A DNA stretch of 64,000 nucleotides from contig CP075496.1 in NCBI GenBank assembly GCA_021613535.1, positions 12,896,001-12,960,000 on the forward strand, given 5' to 3'. The position numbers and the translations under genes were made by a program. The stretch's first letter is position 1. Each line of letters opens with the position of its first letter. Shown piece after piece: positions 49,101 to 60,591 of the stretch. The DNA comes from Adineta vaga. Lineage: Eukaryota > Rotifera. The notes under the pieces were generated by a model. The model saw nothing but the letters and a program-made list of their open reading frames with translations, ran no database searches and was not told the DNA's origin.

Positions 49101-52100
49101 AATTTTAAACAATGTATTTATCTTTATATAAACATTCTTTATTTTTATTTATCTTTCATTTTTAGTATTTAAAACTTTTACCTAATTTATCACGATGTTT
49201 ATTATCAAAATATACTGTCGTACGATTTTTTACTGCACGTTGTTTAGGTGTTTTCTCTCTGTATAAAACTGAACATGTTTTTCAATATATTATTGATTCT
49301 ATTCTTCCCAAATTAACAAATACAAATATGGATACGAATTATTTACAAGGACCAATCGAAGCCTTATATCGTAAGAAGATAAAGCTTTGAAGAATTTCTT
49401 GTTTTTTATTCATTTAAATTTCAGATATTATCGATAAACAAGCACTTAATATTGTACCATATGCGAGATATTTAATGGTACCTTGTATTCAATCAATGAC
49501 ACATCAAGATTGGTATATACGATCAACAGCCAGTAATTGTTTTGCTGTTCTTATTAAATATTATGCTTTACATGTAAATTTTTCTTTTTGAATGTGAATG
49601 AATGAAAGAAAGAAAGAATATTGTTGGAAATATTTAGAATGATGATAAAACAGATGAACGAAAAAATGGAAAAGAAAATGGAGATTTTCTTGAGCAACTT
49701 TTTGATAATACAAAAATGCCTGTATATCATTTACCAATGCAAGTTAAAGTAGATATTCGACCATATCAACATGTAAGTATATGAAAAAGATCGAACATGA
49801 ATTAATATTTGTTTCTATTTCATTTAGGATGGTATCAATTGGTTAATGTTTCTCAAACGATACAATCTATCATGTGTTTTAGCAGATGATATGGGTTTGG
49901 GAAAAGTAAGATACAAAGATTATTTCTCTTGTTTCGTTTCATTTTTATCTTGTATTAGACACTTCAAACAATTTGTGTTCTTGCCTCAGATATTGTTGAA
50001 CGACGAAAAGAGGTTTGTTCAATGAAATAGAGAATTGAATTGAATGAATATTTTAAAAATAGAATCTTGAAATTCGACCATCACTTGTTGTTTCACCACC
50101 AACATTAACTCGACATTGGACAAGTGAAATGAATAAATTCGTTAGTGAAGATATTCTACGACCATTACTCTACTCTGGAAAGAATTTAGCCGAACGCGAT
50201 GCGTATGTATTGAATTTTTATATTCGTTTCTCTTTTAATTTTCGATATTCAGATTACGAAATAAATATTTACAAAATCCAAAAGAATATACAGTTATTGT
50301 TGCTTCATATGATGTTGTTCGTAGTGATATTGCTTTTTTTTCGTAAGTATTTTCTTCTTATAAAAGATTCTATTGTTCTAAAATTCATCATGATTTCTTT
50401 TAGAACGATTGCATTCAATTATTGTGTACTTGACGAAGGTCATGTTATTCGAAATTCTAAAACAAAACTATCAAAAGCTATTCGTCAGATATCAGCAGGT
50501 ATATTTCACAAATTGATTTGATTTTATTCATGAAAAATATCGTTTTCCTAGCGCATCGTCTTATATTATCCGGTACACCAATACAAAATAATGCACTTGA
50601 ACTTTGGAAATTATTTGATTTTCTTATGCCTGGGTATTTGGGTTCTGAAAAACAATTCATTCGTCGTTATCAAAAGCCATTAATTGCATCAAGTCGAGAT
50701 CGTGATCTAGAACATGGTAATACAATCAACAACGAAATTTCTTTCCATTCTAATCGATAGATATCTTCTTTTTTCTGTCTTTATTCTATCAAGGACAATT
50801 AGCTATGGATGTTTTACATAAACAAGTGAAACCATTTATGTTACGTCGTTTGAAAACCGATGTATTGGATGATTTACCACCGAAAATTTTACAAGATTAT
50901 TATTGTGAACTTAGTTCAATTCAATGTATGCTCTATGAAGATTTTGCTAATCAAACAAAAGAACAAGTTAAATATGTCGGAGATGAACCACAAAATCAAA
51001 ATGGAAGTTCTTCAACAGGTCATGTTTTTAAGGTAAGAATAAAACCGAAATCTTTTTTTTTCTTCTAAAACAATGAAATCTATAGGCATTGCAATATTTA
51101 CGTAAATTATGTAATCATCCCTCTTTAATTTTAACACCTGAACATCCCAAATGGAGCAATGTACAGAATGAATTAAAAGATTCACGTATTAGTTTGAATG
51201 ATATTCGTTTATCAGGAAAATTACTTGCACTCAAGTAAGTTTGATAATAAAGTGTTGTGTTATCATAATGTATTGTTTATGAATAGAGAGTTGTTGATCG
51301 AATGTGGCATTGGTGTATCGAAAGATGCTGTAGTTTCTACTCATCGTGCATTAATTTTTTGTCAAATGAAAGTTATGATTGATGTAATTATTAATCAAGT
51401 TCTTGGGTAAGATATTCTTCAAGAAAATCACCTCTTTTCTTTTATTGAATTTTTGTTTTCTAGAACAATGGAAAATGTCAGTTTTCTTCGTTTGGATAGT
51501 TCATTGAATGCTGTCGATCGTTTTAATACTGTTAATCTATTTAATTCTGATCCAAGTATTGATCTTCTTTTGCTAACAACACATATCGGTGGTCTTGGTT
51601 TGAATTTAACTGGTGCTGATACAGTTATCTTTGTTGAACATGATTGGAATCCAAGTAAAGATCTTCAAGCTATGGATCGTGCACATCGTATTGGACAAAA
51701 GAAAGTTGTTAATGTTTATCGATTGATTACACGAAATACAATCGAAGAAAAGATAATGAAGTTAGTATTTGAATTGATAAAATTTGTTTATTTCTTTCTT
51801 TCTTCTTTTTTCTATTCTAGTCTTCAACGATTTAAAACTAATCTAGCGGATACAGTTTTAGCTTCAGATAATAATTCATCTAGTTTACTTAATTTAGATC
51901 GAGAAACAAATTTAATTGATCTTATATCCCTAGGTGATGAAACAAAAGGACAATCATTATTAGTAGATAATTCATCGAAAAAATCCAATAATAATAATAA
52001 AAAACAAACATTAAAAGCAATACTTGATACATTCTCTGAACAAGCAGACAATGATGAAGAATGTTACAGTGAAGAATATGATGTGAACAAATTTGTTCAA

Positions 52101-52109
52101 CAACTATAA
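43173..52109 (+). CDS. BTAF1: BTAF1 / Mot1, TBP-removing Snf2 ATPase
   Basis: Snf2-family ATPase that strips or redistributes TATA-binding protein. 37 exons join to 1737 residues (human about 1850). N-terminal HEAT repeats: [10 protein letters not shown]..; [36 protein letters not shown] then [26 protein letters not shown]. ATPase: [14 protein letters not shown]; Walker A DDMGLGKT (about 1187-1194); Mot1-type DEGHVI instead of DEAH (about 1296); [16 protein letters not shown]; motif [13 protein letters not shown] (about 1613). First exons: 43173-43183, 43247-43370, 43445-43541, 43600-43722, 43786-43931, 43989-44117, 44438-44575, 44633-44725, then 45997-46179. Intron 8 is 1.27 kb and hosts another gene. 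Last exon 51821-52109. Exon 22 has two in-frame acceptors nine nt apart (48799 or 48808). Confidence 0.95.
44782..45592 (-). CDS. Secreted N-glycosylated protein nested antisense in BTAF1 intron 8
   Basis: 224 residues, three exons (45592-45517, 45447-44965, 44897-44782), all phases consistent. N-terminal signal peptide: [20 protein letters not shown]. The middle is Asn/Thr-rich with about nine N-glycosylation sequons ([36 protein letters not shown]) around a folded-looking core ([32 protein letters not shown]). The short last exon carries four Cys ([17 protein letters not shown]), suggesting two disulfides. No TM after the signal, so secreted. Family not recognised. It lies wholly inside one BTAF1 intron on the opposite strand. 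Confidence 0.7.
45958..45981. repeat. (CTATT)n pentanucleotide repeat next to BTAF1 exon 9
   Basis: About five CTATT units forming part of the pyrimidine tract before the intron 8 acceptor. Confidence 0.8.
47920..47937 (+). repeat. (TTG)n repeat at a BTAF1 intron acceptor
   Basis: Six TTG units immediately before the TAG acceptor of BTAF1 exon 17. Confidence 0.8.
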
Positions 52110-52171
52110 GAGAAAAGAACGAAAGATAATTTGAATCTCGTGATACGATTATAAATTATTCTTATTATTCA

Positions 52172-52621
52172 TCATTGTGTTTGTTTCTTTTCTTTTCTTT
52201 TCTTTTCTTTTGACATTAATAAACTTTTCCTTTGGAATATATATATACATACAATCATTTTGAAGATAATCAATGTTTTTAATGATAAGTTTCCTTTTAC
52301 AGTCGACTGACATTCATCAGGATTGAAAATCTTTGTATATAAATGATTTTCAATGACTTCGGACAAAGTTTGTCTCAGATTTACTTGTTCGTTTTTGTAA
52401 ATAACTAACATTAGTGATGTTATCAGGCGTAAATATCTGTCTTTTGAAATTTTCAGATTGTTTCTCGAGTGATTAGAGTCAATAGTGTAACTAGATTCGG
52501 CTTTTGTGCAGTTACGGAAACGAGATATAAATATATATAAATTATATAGATCTGTTACTTGATTACTTCTATTTTTGTTTCTCGCCGTAAAAGCAATTTC
52601 TAAATGCCTTGAGCAACTCAT
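52172..52621 (-). CDS. Hypothetical 149-residue ORF
   Basis: An uninterrupted 149-codon frame, improbable by chance in such AT-rich DNA. Residue use in the first 120 codons is mixed (MSCSRHLEIAFTARNKNRSN, YLRLITSLMLVIYKNEQVN, LSEVIENHLYTKIFNPDECQ). The last 25 codons are low-complexity and run into the TTTTC repeat in the BTAF1 3' UTR, so the true 3' end may be earlier. No domain recognised; small introns cannot be excluded. Convergent with BTAF1. Confidence 0.35.
   Translation of the reverse strand: MSCSRHLEIAFTARNKNRSNQVTDLYNLYIFISRFRNCTKAESSYTIDSNHSRNNLKISKDRYLRLITSLMLVIYKNEQVNLRQTLSEVIENHLYTKIFNPDECQSTVKGNLSLKTLIIFKMIVCIYIFQRKSLLMSKEKKRKEKKQTQ
52185..52211. repeat. (TTTTC)n pentanucleotide repeat in BTAF1 3' UTR
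   Basis: Five units just before the BTAF1 poly(A) signal. Confidence 0.85.
52218..52223 (+). terminator. Poly(A) signal of BTAF1
   Basis: AATAAA 109 nt after the stop codon. Confidence 0.6.
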
Positions 52622-53124
52622 TTTCCGGTTGCTATTATGTGAAAATAGCTTTGTATTTCGAACATTAGAAATACGTTACCTGAAATAAAAGAAAATGAAC
52701 ATCGAATCAGTTTCGATGAGAAATATCTGATGTATACGAAGAAAATATCGTAAACAAATGTGTTAGAGAATAACAGATCTATCTATGTTAATAAGAAGTC
52801 TATATTTATTTATTTTTTTTCAATCTAACCAATTACAAATAGTGTCTGATAAATACTGATGTAAACCATAGACGATAAAAAATAAAGATCACAAAAGAAA
52901 AACAATATTATTGCGAAGATGTAAATTTTTACAAAACAGAACAGATTGAGCTGTGTACATAGAGAGAATGAGATGAAAACAAAAGACCATCAGAAATAAA
53001 TCGTCTCGATGAGATTTATAAGAATCAGACATCAATTATAGAGATAAAAACAATTAAATATATACATTTACATATAAAGATATTATTGAAAAGGTTCTAA
53101 GAAAAATGACTGTGCAATATCTAT

Positions 53125-54060
53125 CTATGATCGATGTGATAAAGATCTGGGTGCATTACGTTTGTGATTTGGTATTTGTTCAGATGTAGTTGTTGTAGTA
53201 GGAAGAACGGCAGCGGCAGCAGCAGTAGCTTGATCAACTGAAAGTGAAATTGAATGAATTGGTGTTGGTGTTGGTGAAAAAGGATGACTAGAATTATTCG
53301 TATTAACAGTTGATGATTTAATTTTGATTGCTTCTTCGTAAGGCGGTGGAATATCTATATAGAATAAAAATAAAGGAAATCAATAAGAAAAGATCGAGAA
53401 TTACCGATCACATGTAGAACACTTTGTTCATAACTGGGTAAACCAGCATGAAATGAATTTGTATAGCGATCGAAATCTCTAGAGAATAATTATATTGGAA
53501 AACAATTATCTACAAACAATCGACAACAACATACCCGCTATTCATACTCGAAAAATTAATTGTACCAGAGTTTTGAGCATAATACCTTGCATGCTAGAAT
53601 CAAATTTTTCATTGAATTATTTGTAAAAAAGAAAAAGAAAGAAGGAAGAGAAATTCAATTAATTCTTACTCTCATTCGTTCGACATTAAATTTCCGTAAT
53701 GCAATTAAGATTTTTTCTGCTGAAATCCAATACATAAATGCAAATATAATTCCAATACCACTAAAACATGTACCACAGATGAAAGTTGACCTTCTTTTAT
53801 GTATGTATGTTTAAAATGCATACCCGAAAACAATGAATGAAACGGAAAATCGTTGTTTTTCAAATGAAGCAAGTAGAGAACCGGCAACAATTAATAGAAT
53901 TCCAAACACTAAAATCAATCGAAAGAAAAGAGAAATAAATATCAATTGATTTAAGTAACAAACTGAGAAAAGTAATGGCTGATAATTTTCTTTTTCTTGC
54001 TAAACTTTCGATTCGTGTATGTGGTGATGTATGTGGATTGGCAGATGTTGATGTAGCCAT
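53125..54060 (-). CDS. Two-TM protein with cytosolic PPxY motif
   Basis: 211 residues, six small exons (54060-53964, 53908-53824, 53760-53670, 53593-53535, 53478-53405, 53354-53125). A basic N-terminus (LARKRKLS) precedes two hydrophobic segments, ITFLMFGILLIVAGSLLA and FIVFGGIGIIFAFMYWIS, split by a short EKQRF loop. The C-terminal half is polar and contains DIPPPYEEAIK, a consensus PPxY ligand for WW domains (for example NEDD4-type ubiquitin ligases), then Thr/Pro-rich and poly-Ala sequence. The layout resembles small PPxY membrane adaptors that are ubiquitinated or recruit HECT ligases; no orthologue was recognised and the role is inferred. Confidence 0.7.
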
Positions 54061-54331
54061 AATAATATGAATGGCATCCATATTCTTGTCTTCTTTTTTC
54101 AAGAATCTTTTTATTTACATTCTGAAAAAATGAATGAAAATTGATTTGAGTTGAGTCTAGACGCAATTAGGTCATGTCAATAGAATGCGATCAACCAATA
54201 GTTTGTCATAGCACAACCTATCGTAGTAGCCATCGGGATTGGTTAATTTGAATAGACCAATAAAGAATGATTGTTAATAGGTTATTGTTATTTGTTCTTG
54301 ATCAATCATTTAGCTCATCCATTCCTAGTCA

Positions 54332-55897
54332 ATGTCAGGCAGCGGTGTGGAACGTTCCAATTTTCGTGGTAATCGACCTTTATCATCTAATCCACCTCAT
54401 TCCATATGTGTAACGGATCGAAAAGTTGTTTCATTTACACATTTATGGACAATCGATCATTTTCAATCATATCTCGGTTTGTAATATCAATTCATTTCAT
54501 AATTACGATATATTATTTTTGATTAATTTAGATGATCCACAATCACCGCGTGTTCTCTTTAGTTCTTATTTCTCTCCGAATTTTGGTCCACATACTGATA
54601 CAAGGTTTGTCAATATTTCATCTTCAATTTCATAATATTTTTTATCTTTTTAGTTGGTGTTTAAAACTTTATCCAAAAGGTGTTAATGAAAAATCAGTGG
54701 AATATATTAGTTTATTTGTGAAATATGTTCGTGGTCGTACAGATTTACAAGCCAAAGCGGAATTTTCTCTAATTAATAGTCGTGGAGAATTTCATATTGT
54801 TCGTAAAACTCCATATCATATATTTCCAACAGGTGGTGATTGGGGTTATTCCGAATATCTTATGCGTATGGTATTAACAACACAACGAAAATCTGAATTA
54901 TTAAATGCTGATCAAAGTTTAAAAATTTTTACACGTGTTATTATTGTTGGTGAATCATCATCATCGATAATTCATGAAGAAAAGAAGAATACTTATGAAA
55001 GTTTAATCTCATTATCGTCACATTTAGGTTCATTATTAACATCAACAAAAGATAATTGTCATGATGTCACAATTATTGTACGACCACAACAATATAATAG
55101 TTTAATATATGAAAATAAATCACATGATACTCCTTCGTCATCATCAGCATCTTCGTCACCGATTGATGGAGGAAAGTCATCATCAAAAAAGAATAATAAT
55201 AGTAGCTCTAGTGTTGGCAGTAATCGAACAAAACGTAAACGATATAGTACAAATTCAGGTGGAAGCAGTGGTGCTGGAGAATCATCTGGTGAAACAAATA
55301 ATGATGAAACAACATCAACAGCATTAGCTATTCCATCGACACCAACAACAATGACATTTTATGCACATCGAAGTATATTAAGTGTAAGTGAAACATATAT
55401 TGCTATTGAAAAAAAAAACACAAATCTCTCGATTGATTTTCTTGTAGGTTCGTAGTCCAGTATTTGCTGCAATGTTTTCTCATTCAATGCTTGAAGATCA
55501 AAATTCTACAATTGAAATCACAGATTTACAACCTGAAACTGTTCGTGCTCTACTTGAATACATCTACACATCCAATGTGGAAGAAATTGATGAACATAAT
55601 GCAGTCGAAATTTTTAAAGCAGCTGATAAATATGAATTAGAATTATTAAAACAACGTGCAGAATTGATTATGATGAATTCATTATCGGTATCAAATTGTA
55701 CAATGTTTTATATTGTTGCCGATTTACATAATGCAAATGAATTAAAGAAACGTGTTTTAAATTTTATTATGCGTAATATTCTTGAAGTAACAGAAAGTGA
55801 TGATTGGCGAATCTTAGTTGAACAACATCCAGCATTAGCGACCGAAGCATTTGTTTATTCAGCTGAACATGCTGCATCATGTGCTTGTTCATCTTAA
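54332..55897 (+). CDS. MATH-BTB protein, SPOP-like, with low-complexity insert in the BTB domain
   Basis: Probable CUL3 ubiquitin-ligase substrate adaptor. 465 residues, four exons (54332-54476, 54532-54604, 54654-55383, 55448-55897). MATH-type region: HLWTIDHFQSYL, SWCLKLYPKGVNEKSVEYIS, AEFSLINSRGEFHI. BTB: DVTIIVRP, then an insert of about 70 Ser/Gly/Asn/Lys-rich residues (about 228-300), then FYAHRSILSVRSPVFAAMFSHSMLED, EYIYTSNVEEID, AADKYELELLKQRAE. The BACK-like C-terminus (ADLHNANELKKRVLNFI..) matches SPOP length. An acceptor-like TCCTAG lies 3 nt before the ATG. The next gene starts 114 bp downstream. Confidence 0.85.
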
Positions 55898-55970
55898 TAA
55901 TGTGAAAAGAAAACTTTTTTCCTTTGTTTCTCTCTCTCTCTCTCTTCTCTTGTTTTATCATATGTATATA

Positions 55971-55976
55971 AATAAA
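55971..55976 (+). terminator. Poly(A) signal between SPOP-like gene and MMTAG2
   Basis: AATAAA only 34 nt before a 3'-splice-like TTTTAG that abuts the next ATG, the arrangement expected where cleavage and leader addition are coupled. Confidence 0.5.
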
Positions 55977-56011
55977 AGCAACTAAACTGTTTGTGTATAT
56001 GTATGTTTTAG

Positions 56012-57111
56012 ATGTCTGCATCACATAAAACTCGAGCAGGAACTCGAGGTGGAAAAGATCAATTTAAGTAAGTCAAATCAATTCGTTTATTTTTCTTTTT
56101 CTTTAGTGATATTTTCTTTTAGTTGGGATACAGTGAAATCGGATAAAGATCGAGAATGTTATTTAGGACATTCCCTTATGGCACCAACTGGTCGATGGCA
56201 AGAAGGAAAAGATATAACATGGTATGTTTATCGATTAGGAACAAATGAACTATATTTCTATTTGATTGATAAATCTAGGTATGCGAAAGATCGAGATAAT
56301 GAACAACAAATTAAATCGGCAGAATTTCGTGCAGCGAAGAAACTCGAAGAAGATGCATTGATGGCTGCATTGGGCATGAAACCGCTACCAAGTTTGTTTT
56401 ATTTATGATTAGATTTGTTTCACAAAACTTCTTTTTTAGCTCCTCCTACTGCTGCTGCATCTAGTCAATACCAAAAACCGGTGATAAAACGTGAACCACA
56501 ATCAACGTCAGTTAAAAATGAACCAATGACACCAGCCATTCATGGTGATAGCAGTCGTCATGGAAAACATCGTGAACATCAGAAAAAACATGATAACCAA
56601 CGACGAGAAGATCGTAGAAGACGGAGACAGTTGAAAGCCACCGGATCAGATGAAGAAAAACATGAGTGGTCAGCTAGTGATATCGATGACGACGACGATG
56701 ACGACGAAGACAACGATGATGATGATAAAACAAAAGAATCAGATCAACAGGATCTGATGACAGACAAGGACCTTGATGAATTTCTGATTGATCTCGTTAA
56801 AAAACACGGAATGAAGATCATACAACGAGCATTAAAATCGAAAAAGTATAGTCGATTTATTCATTATTCTTCAGTTTGATTTGTCTTTTTTTCTCGCTTG
56901 ATTTAGAGATAAAAAAGAACGAAAACGAAAACACGAATCAAAATCATCATCGTCAGCATCAGAATCAGAAGATGAAAAACGAGAAACCAAACATAAACAT
57001 AAGAAAAAACATTCTCACAAAGAAGAATCCAATTCTACGAAACGTCGTCGAACACGTTCGCCATCACCATCCAGAAAAGATCGTTCCAAACATCATTCAA
57101 ATCGCCACTAG
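56012..57111 (+). CDS. MMTAG2: MMTAG2 family nuclear protein
   Basis: Multiple myeloma tumour-associated protein 2 family (C1orf35), a nuclear basic protein of unclear function. 292 residues, five exons (56012-56067, 56123-56221, 56279-56391, 56440-56845, 56907-57111). The conserved N-terminus is GTRGGKDQFNWDTVKSDKDRE joined to [26 protein letters not shown], then the EEDALMAALGMK block that ends the conserved domain. The remainder is low-complexity: a 15-residue Asp/Glu run, then Lys/His/Arg- and Ser-rich sequence as in human. TATGTTTTAG directly abuts the ATG, so the 5' end is almost certainly made by splicing (cis or leader). Confidence 0.88.
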
Positions 57112-57227
57112 TTCTCCTATTTTCTTTTTGCTTTGTTTTTTTTTGTACAGTTAAATCTTTCATTGGATTAAAATGGAAAACTCATTGAGAACAAGTGATG
57201 ATATTTCTAACTGTGCTTATTTCAGAT

Positions 57228-57536
57228 ATGTTGACTCGATTGTATTCAGCTCTTTCTTATCTTGGACGTACTCAACGTTCATTTATTGTATGTAATACTT
57301 TACGTTTACATTCATCAACAACTTCAACGAATAAAGATACAAAAACAAGCCCAATAAAAAGTAAAACACCAATGGGTAAACTAGATGACAATGCACATCC
57401 AGATGCAGAAAAACAACCGTTAAAACCATGGCCGAATAATACCAATCCATATACCGGTGAAGTCAATGGACCCAGTGGACCTGAACCAACACGATATGGT
57501 GATTGGGAACGAAAAGGAAAATGTGTAGATTTCTAA
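57228..57536 (+). CDS. SDHAF4: Succinate dehydrogenase assembly factor 4
   Basis: Mitochondrial matrix factor that protects flavinated SDHA during complex II assembly. 102 residues, one exon. The N-terminus MLTRLYSALSYLGRTQRS is a typical mitochondrial presequence. The C-terminal family signature is complete: KTPMGKLDD, NPYTGEVNGPSGPEPTRYGD, WERKGKCVDF. An in-frame ATG lies 30 nt upstream, but ATTTCAG (57219-57225) just before the chosen ATG looks like a splice acceptor, so that ATG is likely removed. Starts 117 bp after MMTAG2. Confidence 0.93.
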   Translation: MLTRLYSALSYLGRTQRSFIVCNTLRLHSSTTSTNKDTKTSPIKSKTPMGKLDDNAHPDAEKQPLKPWPNNTNPYTGEVNGPSGPEPTRYGDWERKGKCVDF

Positions 57537-57571
57537 TCATTGATCATAATTATTTAGTTTTCTTTTCTATT

Positions 57572-57577
57572 AATAAA
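57572..57577 (+). terminator. Poly(A) signal of SDHAF4
   Basis: AATAAA 36 nt after the stop; closes the three-gene run. Confidence 0.6.
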
Positions 57578-57783
57578 TAGACGAACACATAGTTTTATGT
57601 GAAAGTTAGATCACCAAGATTTCTTAGTCTATATCGTATACATCCGAAAAGAATATAGTATTGATTTAAATGATGTTTATTGATACTAAATTTTTTTCAA
57701 GATTTTAATCTATCAATAACTTATAAAATCGAGGTATATATGATTAGAAATAAAAAAAAGTTTAGACAATAAATGTTCATTGT

Positions 57784-59176
57784 TTAACGTGTGCTTCCAA
57801 GTGTTGAATTAACTGAACCAGCAATTGAACATGTTGAACTTGTTGGTGATGAACATTGATTCATTCGAAGATCATCACGAAGATTACCATTCTTTATGGA
57901 TGTCATGTTTTGATCTCCATGCTCAAGTGCACCATTGGTTCCTTGTTTCAAAGTAGCCATATCTTCATGATATGGAGCTGTGATGATAAGTCGTTTCCCA
58001 TCATGAAGAAATGATCGCATATGTTCGGTATCAATATTCTAAGAAATAATCGAAATCAAACAATGAAAATATTCTTATTCGAACATTTAACATACGGGTG
58101 GTAATGTAACAGCTTTGTAAATATATGAGCGAGCTGTATGTTGTTTATCTGATGAACTTGATTCACCCTAGAAAGCAATTGATAGTAGAGATTTCATTTA
58201 TCTTCATGGCCAACTTACTTGAACGATTAAATCATGATCTTTAAGATGAATTTGAATTTGATCTGGACGAAAACCAGCCATATCTAATACTAAATCAATT
58301 TTCTTTCCGCCCTTTTCTAAATCATCAGTAATTTTTGGTTCAAATGCACTTTTGAAGAATTCATCAAAATTGAATTCTTTTACATTAGCACCATATTTTT
58401 GTAATTGATGATGATGATCATCTATTTCAAAAATGAGATTTGAATTGAATTGATATGAAAAACGTTCTTACCTCGTTCCTTAGCTTTTGTGATCAATGGA
58501 AATTCAACAACCAATGTACCTAAAGAACAGACACCGTTTTTGTTTAAATTCAATTAATGAGCGATAATAATCAAACCTTTAGTTGTAAGAAATGATGTCA
58601 TATGTTCGAAACTGGCATTTTCTGGAATTTCGTATGTTTTGCGCATTTCTTTGACTGAAAAATCTTCACCTATGAAACATCAAAATATGCATTGATAAAA
58701 TTTCATCAAAGATTAATACCATCTCGAACTTCTTGTTTTCCATCGATGAATAATTTACGGCCAATAACTTTAACACTCAAATCTTCAGGTTTATAACCAG
58801 TAACATCCAATGTAACACGAAATTTATCTGAATGTGGTCGTTTTTTATGACCAGTTACTGGACAAAGTTCGCGTTGAAGACGTGGTGGATCTTGTAACCA
58901 TCTAGAATAGAAATCGCACAATAGATTAAGCAATTGCTTGATTTATAAATACATACTGAAGAGCAGTTTGCATACGATGTGAAGTTAAATCATTTTCATC
59001 GAATGGATCAAATAAATCAAGTGATGGGCCTAAAAAAAACATTTCATCTTTGTTAGCAAAATCATACAGATTCGAAATTTTAACTGACCAAAGAAATTTT
59101 CAAAATCAAATAATTGTCGTGGAAAACGACCAACTGGTAAGTGATGTTGTTCTTGTGAACTATGTAAATGTGACAT
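57784..59176 (-). CDS. Small heat-shock protein with two alpha-crystallin domains
   Basis: Holdase chaperone of the HSP20 family. 337 residues, eight exons (59176-59089, 59029-58957, 58901-58720, 58669-58577, 58519-58472, 58421-58219, 58167-58096, 58038-57784). N-terminal arm: RFPRQLFDFENFFG..LDLFDPF. First ACD (about 78-158): FRVTLDVTGYKPEDLSVKV, KLFIDGKQE, EIPENASFEHMTSFLTTKGTL. Second ACD (about 195-270): IDLVLDMAGFRPDQIQIHL, DHDLIVQGES, VTLPPNIDTEHMRSFLHDGK. The same secondary-structure order appears twice, so this is a true tandem, as in the flatworm p40/Tsp36 sHSPs. The Ser/Asn-rich tail lacks a clear IxI motif. Confidence 0.9.
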
Positions 59177-59247
59177 GATAATAATAGGTAGTAGTTACTT
59201 TCAACGTAGATAGCAAACGAATGAATATATCGATGTGTCTTTACCCA

Positions 59248-59255
59248 AATATATA
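59248..59255 (-). promoter_or_regulatory. TATA box of the small heat-shock gene
   Basis: TATATATT on the minus strand, 72-79 nt before the ATG. No array of alternating nGAAn heat-shock units was found nearby. Confidence 0.35.
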
Positions 59256-60591
59256 TCCCTGATTTCTCTTATTCTACTATTTAACTATTGTCACGCCTTT
59301 GTGTATTCTATAGCCGAAACTATCATCTATACATAGAGAGAGAGAAACGTCGATGCAAATAGACGACGATTAATCGGACGAGTAGCCTTTGTTTTTAACA
59401 GTAGTAACAAGGGATAAACAAAGTAAATTGTATGTATAGTTCATTTGACTTATGATGAACTTAGATTATGTATAGGCCATGAGAACAATGTGTACTTATT
59501 ATTTGTTTTTATTCTGAATAGGAAAATTTAATGAGAGAAAGAGCGAAATGATCTTTTTTTGGATGAATGGTCAATTTTAGCTGATGAATAAACACCTTCA
59601 AGATTATGATCAAGTCGGTATAATACTTGTAGAATTAATATTTTCAATGTAAAGATCTTATCTAAAGATTTTATATAGTTTTGAAATCCGATTAGAAAAA
59701 AAATCATATACAAAGATTCTTTTCATGCAAGAAGAAATCTTTGTACTATTTGACATTGTATGTCATATTTCTTAAATGAATCGATTTTTATGCATTAAAT
59801 ACGATTCTATCAAAGGCGGAATTCATGTTAAGTCGTTCAGTAGACAGAAACTTTTGACAATTTGTTATTTTTTAAGATCAATCAACTCGTGACAATTATT
59901 CTATGACGTGTTTCATATAGGTTCGCTTTTGTTCATTCATTTGTAAGATCAACACTTGAGGATCGCGTCTTTAATTAATATAACTACGTCGGATGATGCT
60001 ATTTTTAGATGTCTGTCGATTTTTGCAAAGAGAGTACTATCTATAAGAGATTTTCATGTCAATTTTTGATACTTCCTCTTTTTCACAGTTATCAATATAC
60101 TAATCTCTAGTGAAATAGAAACCCATCATTTTCTTCTCGCTTAAAATACCATATAAAAGATAAAAAATGTTAGTGATAAAAACATTTTCTGTAAATAAAT
60201 TCAATTAATAAGACAGATTATAAGTTAAGCCTCCTACACAGTACAAGTATTTAAGCTAAAACTATGACGCCCACATATAGTTTTATGTTTCCAAATGCGA
60301 GTATGAATCAGTATTACTGCTTCTATCGAATCGTGTTTATATGTTCCAAATAAGAAACATTCATTAAGATAGCGTGAACATTTTCTTGATCTCTCGAACT
60401 TTCAATGACATTAATGATCAAAAATGATTTATCATAATCGTCGAACAAGACTCGCTGACATCTATTTGACATGAATATTACTATTCACTAGAATATAGAT
60501 GTCAATTTTTGTATTAGTAAAAAAAAAACGAACGTAGTCAGAAAATAAAAATAACAAAGCATGAAAACAAAGAAAACGAGTTGAGAGATTT
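59256..60591. other. Spacer between the sHSP promoter and the receptor 3' end
   Basis: About 1.3 kb, AT-rich, no coding-like frame; contains sHSP upstream DNA and the 3' UTR of the receptor. Confidence 0.5.
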
